A stretch of 64,000 nt of DNA, taken from positions 2,488,444-2,552,443 of the forward strand of contig OZ018326.1 of assembly GCA_963969495.1 (NCBI GenBank). The letters run 5' to 3'. The notes under the pieces are model-generated. The model did not search any database and was not told the origin of the DNA. It was given only the letters and a program-made list of their open reading frames with translations. The position numbers and the translations under genes were made by a program. The stretch is from Ceratothoa steindachneri (Eukaryota; Arthropoda; Malacostraca; Isopoda; Cymothoidae). Below, piece by piece: positions 54,206 to 64,000 of this stretch (its first letter is position 1; each line of letters opens with the position of its first letter).

Positions 54206-57200
54206 ACATGGCATGCAAAGGAAGCGCCACCTCGGTTCTCTGTACGTCCGATGCGGGCATGATAACTACCTCAACTTCTTTAGAGGGGTAAGAAACGGTG
54301 TCGTCCCCTACGTATTGTCAAGAGACCTTCTCAATCCGAGGTTTGTCAGATGGAGGAAGCAGATATGCTGCTACCCTTCTCTTGCCAACGTAGGTCGTCA
54401 AGAAGAGTGCAAGGCCCTCTGATACACATTTTGTGAATAATTACAATTTGGGGAGCGCTTGCCAGTTGGAGGCTCTTCTCTTCATATTGATGGTCCTGGA
54501 AGTATATCAGCGCCAGATGGTACGGCTTCAATTAAGAAGAACCTTGGCCTGTTGCCAGACATTAAATCTGATTCTACCCCTTTGCAAACTCTTCTACAGA
54601 TCTCATGGCGCTAGGGAGGATCCAAAATGAAAGGGAGGACCTCCTCCCTAGAGTGTTACCACCTCGCACCAAAGTTCTCCCTATCTGGTAGAATGATCTT
54701 GAAGAGCCTGGTCCGGTTGCTCTTGTTGATCAGTGAATTTATCTTCTCTGCATACTCAAGCTAGTGAAATAAGCGCTTGATCTTTGAGTGTATGGCATAA
54801 TACATTTTGAATCTCTTAACTTAAATCAGACTTTTGCCAAAGAGGCTTATTCTGTTCAGTTCCACTTTTTTTAATGTCACACTGCAAGAAACAAAGGCCA
54901 GCATTAATAAATGGAAGAAAGGGCTCTTTCTTCGAGACAATGCGCGCGCGCCTATCGCAAATGATGATGCCATAAAATTTTACAATACCAATTGAAAACT
55001 AATGAGTCATCCGCCTTACTCTCCCGACTTAGATTCATCAGATTACTTTCTTTCTAGGAGTTTCGCAAATCACCTTTATAAAATCAAGATGCTAACAACA
55101 GATCCGGTCGAAACAACGTTAAATATCTTTTATTTCAAAGTTAAAAGGTTTTAACAAATGTATTGAAAAGTTAGTAGAAAAATTGATACTACTGGTAGAA
55201 CTTGTAGAAATTCTATTACTTTTTTATTTAATTAATAGATACTTATTTAGAAAGAAATAACTTCAGTGTCATTTGGTTTCTAGCCATAAAATAATGTTAA
55301 AAATTTAAAACATTGCCTCAATTCTTATGGGAGGACAAACTATATCGTTTTTAATTTTAAACATTCTAACACATTTCATTTATGTAATATATGTTGAATT
55401 TTTTTTCGCTATAAGTCTAAGCGTCACGAAGATATAGTGACCAAAAATGTAACTTTTTAAAATGTTCTTCACTCCCACACAATAGAGATAAGAGCCGTGT
55501 ATTTTATTATGGTATTGCATAAGGAAGATTGGAGATCTTACCACAAGTAGTCCACTCTTTTGGTTCTTGTAAAACGTAGCTGACGAGTCTTTCGGGCAAT
55601 TTTGAATAAGAGTGCAGCACCCACTTTTGGGTACCAAATCCTGTAATATTTCTTCATATAGTTATAATAGTGGCCTAGGAGTAATATTTCGATGGCGGAG
55701 AGTGTTTATCACTCTATATAAAGTCAGTAAATGTCAATATTTCTACCTTATTCTGAAAACCAATAACTCTTACTCGACACCATTTTGGAAATGCCATGAG
55801 ACGGCCTAATTCATTCTCGTATATTGTATTGAATATTAATATTAATTTTTATTTTCCGAACGAAGTAGAAGGTTAAGGGTATTAAAGCATGCTTAGCAAC
55901 ACGATTTGTTGTTGATTTGGTGGCGTTAATCTGTAGAATTAGTATTCTAAGATGATTATTATCTAAATTGGGGTGCTTCACAAAGCAATATCCCTCTTTA
56001 CAGGCGGATGGTTCTACCGCCCACACGCAGATCTCTAATCAACTCGTAGTATACGCAACTCGAAAGCCCACCATTATCTCTGCTATTAAGTTGAGAAGAT
56101 AATGCAAGACTTTCGAATCGTTTTAAAGTTGAATTTCAATACTTTTCGCAAAGTTGTTAGATGTCCTAGGGCCAATTCATTATAATTAAATCAAACTGAA
56201 ATCAAACCTTTTATCCAAAAAATAATTGACTTACAGATGGTAATGACGATATTACAGGGTCACCCCAAAATAACGAGCCTGCACACACTTTTTGTCATAT
56301 ATTCTTCATTATTTCACTTAATCACCCTTAATTTGCAGGACATGCCATAAGCAACGCCTGTGACCACAACTAGCAAAGAATATACTGCGTCAAACATTAC
56401 TAGAAGACAGGCTCGTTCTAGAAAGTGCAGGACACTTTCGTGAATCAGTTCGAATGTGAAAAAGCTCCCTTCAAGAGGAGAATTCAGGACTGAGTGGACC
56501 ACTTGGAGAACTATGCGACAGTGGAGAATCTCAATGCAGCCAGTGACAACTGTACATGCCATTCAGGATGACCCAGGAAGCGTAAAGCTGAGCTGCTCGA
56601 GATCATGAGAGAGTAAGTTCAGCAGGGTCCAAAACGCTATGTGTGCAGGCGAAGTCACCCCATCGGTATATCCCGTGAGACTTGCAGAAGAGTACTAGTA
56701 ATGGATGTAGAGGCCTATCCATACAAGATACAGAAAAAGCAGACCCTTACAACCACAAACAAGGAGCAGAGAAAAGCTATGGCAATCTAGATACTGGAGA
56801 AGATTCAGGAGACCCCAACTTTCCTTATCGTCCTTTGGACTTCAGCTGAAGCTCACTTGCATCTTGAAGAAAAGTTAACTTCTAAGACAAATGTTTTCTG
56901 GGGGACCTCCAGACCAAATGAGGTAGCCACCAAGTCCCTACACTCCCCTAAGTACTCGGTATGAACTGCAATCTCATCCAGAGGCATCATCGGACTATTC
57001 TTTTTCGAGGATTCTGGCGCAACAGTGACAGTCACCAAGGAACAGTATGTTGAGGGCCTCAAAACTTTCAAGAGGGAGTTGCGGACCATGTTCCCGTCTC
57101 TTTTGGGATGAAAGAGAACTTTTGTGGCCGTATGATCAATCTGAAGACTTATTTTGAGTGGGCACCTCACAGCCCAGACCTTAGACCCCATTTCTTTCCC

Positions 57201-57550
57201 TAGGGCTACCTTAAAGAAAGCGTGTACGTAGGGAGACCCAGAACCATAACAGAGCTCAAGGAAACCATCACAGTCGAGATCAGAGCCATTAGTCGGTCGG
57301 TTTATAAGGACATCATGGACAGCTTTGTGGGGTGCCTCAAGAAATGCAGAAAACTAAATGGAGGTCATCTCGAACATGTGCCCTAGAATGAAGAAGAAAA
57401 GTTCAAAGACTCTCATGTTTTGATGTGATATTTTAAAACGTAATAAACGAGTTATCACCAAAGTTTCTTTCAATCTTTGCAAAAAATTAAGAAATGTGGC
57501 ATATCGAAAGTTGGGGCCTGTTTTTTGGGGGGTAATCCTGTATTTCCTGT
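54206..57550. repeat. Tandem unit 2 of 3 (3,345 bp)
   Basis: Same length as unit 1 and, by eye, no differences from unit 1 inside the compared stretches. The short open frames recur at exactly +3,345. Confidence 0.97.
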
Positions 57551-60500
57551 ACATGGCATGCAAAGGAAGCGCCGCCTCGGTTCTCTGTACGTCCGATGCG
57601 GGCATGATAACTACCTCAACTTCTTTAGAGGGGTAAGAAACGGTGTCGTCCCCTACGTATTGTCAAGAGACCTTCTCAATCCGAGGTTTGTCAGATGGAG
57701 GAAGCAGATATGCTGCTACCCTTCTCTTGCCAACGTAGGTCGTCAAGAAGAGTGCAAGGCACTCTGATACACATTTTGTGAATAATTACAATTTGGGGAG
57801 CGCTTGCCAGTTGGAGGCTCTTCTCTTCATATTGATGGTCCTGGAAGTATATCAGCGCCAGATGGTACGGCTTCAATTAAGAAGAACCTTGGCCTGTTGC
57901 CAGACATTAAATCTGATTCTACCCCTTTGCAAACTCTTCTACAGATCTCATGGCGCTAGGGAGGATCCAAAATGAAAGGGAGGACCTCCTCCCTAGAGTG
58001 TTACCACCTCGCACCAAAGTTCTCCCTATCTGGTAGAATGATCTTGAAGAGCCTGGTCCGGTTGCTCTTGTTGATCAGTGAATTTATCTTCTCTGCATAC
58101 TCAAGCTAGTGAAATAAGCGCTTGATCTTTGAGTGTATGGCATAATACATTTTGAATCTCTTAACTTAAATCAGACTTTTGCCAAAGAGGCTTATTCTGT
58201 TCAGTTCCACTTTTTTTAATGTCACACTGCAAGAAACAAAGGCCAGCATTAATAAATGGAAGAAAGGGCTCTTTCTTCGAGACAATGCGCGCGCGCCTAT
58301 CGCAAATGATGATGCCATAAAATTTTACAATACCAATTGAAAACTAATGAGTCATCCGCCTTACTCTCCCGACTTAGATTCATCAGATTACTTTCTTTCT
58401 AGGAGTTTCGCAAATCACCTTTATAAAATCAAGATGCTAACAACAGATCCGGTCGAAACAACGTTAAATATCTTTTATTTCAAAGTTAAAAGGTTTTAAC
58501 AAATGTATTGAAAAGTTAGTAGAAAAATTGATACTACTGGTAGAACTTGTAGAAATTCTATTACTTTATTATTTAATTAATAGATACTTATTTAGAAAGA
58601 AATAACTTCAGTGTCATTTGGTTTCTAGCCATAAAATAATGTTAAAAATTTAAAACATTGCCTCAATTCTTATGGGAGGACAAACTATATCGTTTTTAAT
58701 TTTAAACATTCTAACACATTTCATTTATGTAATATATGTTGAATTTTTTTTCGCTATAAGTCTAAGCGTCACGAAGATATAGTGACCAAAAATGTAACTT
58801 TTTAAAATGTTCTTCACTCCCACACAATAGAGATAAGAGCCGTGTATTTTATTATGGTATTGCATAAGGAAGATTGGAGATCTTACCACAAGTAGTCCAC
58901 TCTTTTGGTTCTTGTAAAACGTAGCTGACGAGTCTTTCGGGCAATTTTGAATAAGAGTGCAGCACCCACTTTTGGGTACCAAATCCTGTAATATTTCTTC
59001 ATATAGTTATAATAGTGGCCTAGGAGTAATATTTCGATGGCGGAGAGTGTTTATCACTCTATATAAAGTCAGTAAATGTCAATATTTCTACCTTATTCTG
59101 AAAACCAATAACTCTTACTCGACACCATTTTGGAAATGCCATGAGACGGCCTAATTCATTCTCGTATATTGTATTGAATATTAATATTAATTTTTATTTT
59201 CCGAACGAAGTAGAAGGTTAAGGGTATTAAAGCATGCTTAGCAACACGATTTGTTGTTGATTTGGTGGCGTTAATCTGTAGAATTAGTATTCTAAGATGA
59301 TTATTATCTAAATTGGGGTGCTTCACAAAGCAATATCCCTCTTTACAGGCGGATGGTTCTACCGCCCACACGCAGATCTCTAATCAACTCGTAGTATACG
59401 CAACTCGAAAGCCCACCATTATCTCTGCTATTAAGTTGAGAAGATAATGCAAGACTTTCGAATCGTTTTAAAGTTGAATTTCAATACTTTTCGCAAAGTT
59501 GTTAGATGTCCTAGGGCCAATTCATTATAATTAAATCAAACTGAAATCAAACCTTTTATCCAAAAAATAATTGACTTACAGATGGTAATGACGATATTAC
59601 AGGGTCACCCCAAAATAACGAGCCTGCACACACTTTTTGTCATATATTCTTCATTATTTCACTTAATCACCCTTAATTTGCAGGACATGCCATAAGCAAC
59701 GCCTGTGACCACAACTAGCAAAGAATATACTGCGTCAAACATTACTAGAAGACAGGCTCGTTCTAGAAAGTGCAGGACACTTTCGTGAATCAGTTCGAAT
59801 GTGAAAAAGCTCCCTTCAAGAGGAGAATTCAGGACTGAGTGGACCACTTGGAGAACTATGCGACAGTGGAGAATCTCAATGCAGCCAGTGACAACTGTAC
59901 ATGCCATTCAGGATGACCCAGGAAGCGTAAAGCTGAGCTGCTCGAGATCATGAGAGAGTAAGTTCAGCAGGGTCCAAAACGCTATGTGTGCAGGCGAAGT
60001 CACCCCATCGGTATATCCCGTGAGACTTGCAGAAGAGTACTAGTAATGGATGTAGAGGCCTATCCATACAAGATACAGAAAAAGCAGACCCTTACAACCA
60101 CAAACAAGGAGCAGAGAAAAGCTATGGCAATCTAGATACTGGAGAAGATTCAGGAGACCCCAACTTTCCTTATCGTCCTTTGGACTTCAGCTGAAGCTCA
60201 CTTGCATCTTGAAGAAAAGTTAACTTCTAAGACAAATGTTTTCTGGGGGACCTCCAGACCAAATGAGGTAGCCACCAAGTCCCTACACTCCCCTAAGTAC
60301 TCGGTATGAACTGCAATCTCATCCAGAGGCATCATCGGACTATTCTTTTTCGAGGATTCTGGCGCAACAGTGACAGTCACCAAGGAACAGTATGTTGAGG
60401 GCCTCAAAACTTTCAAGAGGGAGTTGCGGACCATGTTCCCGTCTCTTTTGGGATGAAAGAGAACTTTTGTGGCCGTATGATCAATCTGAAGACTTATTTT

Positions 60501-60890
60501 GAGTGGGCACCTCACAGCCCAGACCTTAGACCCCATTTCTTTCCCTAGGGCTACCTTAAAAAAAGCGTGTACGTAGGGAGACCCAGAACCATAACAGAGC
60601 TCAAGGAAACCATCACAGTCGAGATCAGAGCCATTAGTCGGTCGGTTTATAAGGACATCATGGACAGCTTTGTGGGGTGCCTCAAGAAATGCAGAAAACT
60701 AAATGGAGGTCATCTCGAACATGTGCCCTAGAATGAAGAAGAAAAGTTCAAAGACTCTCATGTTTTGATGTGATATTTTAAAACGTAATAAACGAGTTAT
60801 CACCAAAGTTTCTTTCAATCTTTGCAAAAAATTAAGAAATGTGGCATATCGAAAGTTGGGGCCTGTTTTTTGGGGGGTAATCCTGTATTT
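57551..60890. repeat. Tandem unit 3 of 3 (last 5 bp absent)
   Basis: Differs from units 1-2 at only a few sites seen by eye: G for A near 57573, A for C near 57761, A for T near 58568 and A for G near 60559. It ends TGTATTT at 60890 without the CCTGT that joins the earlier units. Confidence 0.97.
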
Positions 60891-61071
60891 GCGCTCCTGA
60901 AACCCAAAACTCCAGAAAAATACAATTTATTGCCAGCAAATCGTAGTGGGGATGTTCGTAAAATTTAGCAGAAATAAATTTTCTCCTTACAGAGATCAGG
61001 GGACCTCTAATTCTTTTGTGTGAAGATAAATCAAAGTTCATCAACTTCCTTTCTGAACCTAAAATGCTTAT
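60891..61071. other. Short flank between unit 3 and R2
   Basis: No recognisable feature. The minus-strand open frame here begins in flank and runs into unit 3. Confidence 0.3.
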
Positions 61072-62200
61072 TGTCGTAGATTAGGCTCTCGACGATATAC
61101 CATATATAACTATTCGTTAAGGGAATTATTCTAATATTTCGAGTGCGTAGTAATCTGATTGACCGAGGTTAGTTCAAAAGGGAGGGGGGCCTGGAGAGGC
61201 TTATTTATCTTCAATAGGCTTAAGAAGTGGAACGAAGCACAAGGATAAATAATATGCCTATCATTAATAAAAAAGAGTTTTATTAATTAAACTATCAACA
61301 ACACCCAAAAAATTTTTTTACATAAACGGAGAATAGAAAGGGTCGTGGGAATATCTGACTAATCCGAGGATTAAGATTTGGAGAGATTTAAAAAGGTTAA
61401 CAAATAAAAAAAATAAAGGTGAAGAATGGTTTGCTAAACCATTTAAAGAACAGGGTAGCGTTGACAAAAGGTTAGATGATTAAGGTAATGCTCAGCTTAC
61501 GTAATTACAAAGTTGTTGTGCAGAGGAAGACGATGCGAAGAGAACCTTCGGTCCACTGGCGATTTCAAGCAGAAGGGTTCTCGTGGGAGTTGTCCTTAGC
61601 AAAGGGGAAGGACTGTCTTCGAAGAGTGAGAGCGAAGTGGGGCTCGGAAGTACGAGCGATCTTTGTTACAGCAAATTGGGGATGTTCTAAATGAACAATG
61701 GAGGTTATTGTTGAAACCAAGCATTCTCTTGAATAACGTTAAAAAGGGGGGAATTAAATTATCCTGACGTGATGTCTTGGGAACGAGAACCGTTTCTTGA
61801 CGAACGGGCTTGAAGAACAATGGCTGTTCTAACGTTGTTCTCTTTATGAACAACAGGGGGTGAGAAACGTCTCTTGTCAAACGGGCTCAAAGAACAATGG
61901 CTGTTCTAACGTTGTTCTCTGTCTGAACAACAGAGAGGGGCCTTGTTGACTTGGCGTCTCGAAGGCAGGAACCTTGGGACTCAAGGGATATTGTCCTCTT
62001 CTGGACAATAAGGGGGTTCTCGAGATAGAGAGTTCCTAGATGCACAAAGGAGACCGGATCAGCGTGATGCCTTTCGAAGATAATCGGGATCTGATCTGCT
62101 GTAATCGGGGAAAGCTATGTATAAGTACCCGGAGCCATCTCCATGGCATAGGGGATAATTGAGTGGGGGACTTCGGGGAAATGCCCCGGTCGCACTAGGG
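61072..62200. repeat. LTR-like repeat R2 (paired with 49220-50280)
   Basis: Same orientation as R1. It contains an extra internal duplication: the block from about 61797 (ACGGGCT, AGAACAATGGCTGTTCT, GTTGTTCTC...GAACAAC) recurs at about 61880-61931. Short hairpins at 61814-61830, 61834-61854, 61891-61907, 61911-61931 and 61989-62008 correspond to hairpins in R1. A reverse-strand RT begins right beside it, at about 62215. Confidence 0.65.
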
Positions 62201-62214
62201 GAAATAACTTATGT

Positions 62215-63140
62215 GCCCATGTCGGCGATTGCCTTAATCTTGTCCTCCTGTGGACCTAACTGGCTTTGTCCTATTTTAAAACCAAAGTATTTTATGGTTT
62301 CTTGGGCAAAATTGCATTTGATGGGGTCAATGGTGAGGCCATTTTCGCGCAGTTGATCGAAGAGAGCTAATAGGGTGGTTAAATGATGACTCCATTCACG
62401 AGTAGCGACGTAGACGTTATCGAAGTAAAAGGAGACATTCGGAAGTCCATCTAACAACCTTCTCATGAGACGGTTATAGTTACTACAAGTGGTCACGAGG
62501 CCAAAAGGAAGGCGCTTAAATTGCATTAAGCCTTTCTCAGTTGCAAAGGCGGTATATGCTTTCACATCAGGCGGGAGGGGAATTTGGTAATACGCCTTGC
62601 ACAAATCAAGTTCTGAGATGAACTTGGCGTCTTCAAAGAGGTGGAGGTTTTGATCTACTAAAGGGATGGGCTCGGCGTCAAACACAGTTACCGAATTCAA
62701 CTCCCGGAAGTCGATGCACATCCGAGTAAGAGCCATCAGGTTTCTTGACCATGACGATTCGGCAACAATAACTAGAGGTGGAAGGTTCTATTATGTCTAA
62801 ACTAATCAAATTCTCGACTTCGGCGTTAAAAGCTTGGCGTAAATGAATCTGCATGGGATAGGGTTTTGAACGGACAAGTTCTAAGGTCGTTAATTTAATA
62901 TCATGCTCAAAACTACTAGCGCATCCAGGCTTTTCTGAAATAACGTCGTCGAACTGACATAATAATTCTTGTAGCTGACTCTTTTGATGTGGTGTCAGCT
63001 GCGCGTCGATTTCCAGGTCAGAGGGTTCAAAAGACTCGCCTGGCAGGAAAGGAAGAGGGTAATCGGCATCAGGTTGGATGCACACTGTCTGTATGACATT
63101 AAGGGACTCGGCGGGGTAATCCTCTTCAAGCGCCAATGTT
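62215..63140 (-). pseudogene. Gypsy-type reverse transcriptase, third family member, truncated
   Basis: Minus strand. The lead SQLQELLCQFDDVISEKPGCASSFEHDIKL, then VRSKPYPMQIHLRQAF, PSTSSYCCRIVMVKKPDGS and, after a frameshift near 62745, RMCIDFRELNSVTVFDAEPIPL. Then SELDLCKAYYQIPLPPD, GLMQFKRLPFGLVTTCSNYNRLMRRLLDGLPNVSFYFDNVYVATREW (box Y-F-D-N near 62411-62431), and FGFKIGQSQLGPQEDKIKAIADM. It stops at about 62215, where sequence switches to R2, so RNase H is lost. It is related to copies A and B but clearly a different family by sequence, and it has only one frameshift. Confidence 0.9.
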
Positions 63141-63159
63141 TCGTCTAGTGCTACTTACG

Positions 63160-63225
63160 TATCTCCATGGGCGAGTCGGTGGTACTTTCTCAACCAGTTG
63201 ACGTGTACCTCCTCCGTGATAGTAC
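63160..63225 (-). pseudogene. Integrase C-terminal tail preceding the RT (third gypsy)
   Basis: Minus strand, just upstream of the RT: EEVHVNWLRKYHRLAHGDT. This resembles the xxHVNxLxKYH tail that ends gypsy integrases, as in HINMPKKYHP of copies A and B at the same position before RT. It is short (about 20 residues) and lies next to a LINE junction, so confidence is moderate. If right, this family also has integrase before RT. Confidence 0.5.
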
Positions 63226-63239
63226 TCTAAAAAGTTGGT

Positions 63240-64000
63240 CTGTCTGCTATTAACTCTTCAAAGTGGGTTGGGTTTATGTTTCACTCTTTTAAAGTTCTTT
63301 TTATATGGTCTTTATAGCGTTTCTTTTTCTATCCACCGGTAGGACGGGCACTTTTCCCGAGTTCGCTGTAAAGGACTTGTTTAGGCACTCGTTCGTCTGG
63401 CATCCTCATCACGTGCACCACTCACCTGAGTGTGCGTCTAGAGACAAGCGCTTCTATACTATCACAGTTGGTTCTACGCAATATTTCATTGTGTGGTATT
63501 TTATCTCTCCACGTTATTCGGAAGATTCTTTGGAGGCTACGGATGTGAAAAGATTCCAACATTTCCATATTTCTTGAGACGCAAACATCCTGGTACACGA
63601 CAATCTTTGTGTAGAAATTCAGGTCGTGGTTTAAGAAAATCCTGTCTTTTAATTGCCCACAAGCTGCTGAACCAAGCTAAATCCGGCTTACAATCTCCCT
63701 TTCAAGTGTGCCGTCCTTAGAAATAACGCTGCCAAGATAGGTTTTGTGCTCCGTTTCATTGAGTCTTGCTCCACCGATATAGGTTCTAGTGGCTCATGCT
63801 CTGAGTGATTTAGCATGACCTTGGTTATTAACACATTGACTTTTAGTCCAGCTCGCTGGTAAGCCTCATTAAGAGCTGAAAACTGGCTTTGTATATCTTT
63901 AGGGTGGTGTGCAACTGCGGCTGCGTCGTCTGCGTACTGGAATTCTTGGATTGAGGCAAGAGTTGTTTTTGTCCTTGCAATGAATTTTATTATGTTGTAT
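63240..64000 (-). pseudogene. Non-LTR reverse transcriptase C-terminal part (runs off the window)
   Basis: Minus strand from the right edge. IQEFQYADDAAAVAHHPKDIQSQFSALNEAYQRAGLKVN carries the polymerase box YADD (63925-63939). Then LNHSEHEP, a region frameshifted near 63720, AQQLVGN-like, FLNHDLNFYTKIVVYQDVC-like text, MEMLESFHIRSLQRIFRITWRDKIPHNEIL, CDSIEALVSRRTLR near 63420-63480, and MRMPDERVPKQVL. The tail reads KRYKDHIKRTLKE near 63280-63320. The order matches a common invertebrate/fish LINE RT. Several stops and frameshifts. The 5' part lies beyond 64000. Confidence 0.78.

Noticed and set aside
50861..60890. Direct repeats as a CRISPR-like array
   Set aside because: Units are 3.3 kb, contiguous and transposon-bearing; the genome is eukaryotic.

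Overview
The window looks like intergenic or heterochromatin-like DNA from an invertebrate metazoan, possibly an arthropod, although the taxon cannot be fixed from sequence alone. The evidence is eukaryotic: spliceosomal GT-AG introns, animal transposon superfamilies (mariner, Tc1/IS630-like, piggyBac, Merlin, Mutator-like), animal retroelements (CR1, Jockey-type and BS-type LINEs, Ty3/gypsy elements), long (TA)n arrays and A+T-rich spacers. I found no convincing host gene, tRNA, rRNA or CRISPR array. Almost every recognisable reading frame belongs to a mobile element, and nearly all are broken by stops, frameshifts or deletions.

Layout. 0-9.1 kb: a deleted mariner (75-976), two decayed LINE fragments (1465-3055 and 3085-4545), a reverse-strand Mutator-like transposase (5000-6830), a LINE RNase H fragment (7300-7640) and a reverse-strand IS630/Tc1-like transposase (8097-9073). 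9.1-14.1 kb: a 195-bp tandem duplication, long (TA)n arrays and LTR-like A+T-rich DNA. 14.1-28.4 kb: a nest of elements. Two near-identical dead gypsy copies (A and B), each followed by the same Tc1 fragment, flank a third gypsy remnant (C). Remnant C is split by a 5.67-kb DNA transposon with CACTG termini, about 120-130 bp inverted repeats and a TAA target duplication. That transposon carries a spliced zinc-finger/RNase H-like gene and was itself hit by a nearly intact CR1 LINE.

30.9-33.9 kb: a reverse-strand piggyBac with both ends traceable. 36.0-37.0 kb: a second copy of the deleted mariner, ending in a perfect 47-bp palindrome. 37.3-39.3 kb: the 5' half of a reverse-strand LINE. 41-42.3 kb: a second piggyBac fragment and a foldback element with a (TA)n core. 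44.1-45.6 kb: a complete Merlin element with an 8-bp target duplication. 46.2-48.7 kb: a decayed LINE. 49.2-62.2 kb: two related LTR-like repeats bracket three almost identical 3,345-bp tandem units, each with a mariner fragment and an IS630/Tc1-like element. 62.2-64 kb: a third gypsy-type reverse transcriptase and a LINE reverse transcriptase, both on the reverse strand.

How the parts relate. The genes here do not form a pathway; they record successive insertions and duplications. The most informative points are the CACTG/TAA transposon with its unclassified gene, the integrase-before-reverse-transcriptase order in the gypsy elements (as in the Gmr1-like group), the two mariner copies sharing one internal deletion, the 10.2-kb-spaced duplication of an already dead gypsy plus Tc1, and the 3.3-kb triplication.
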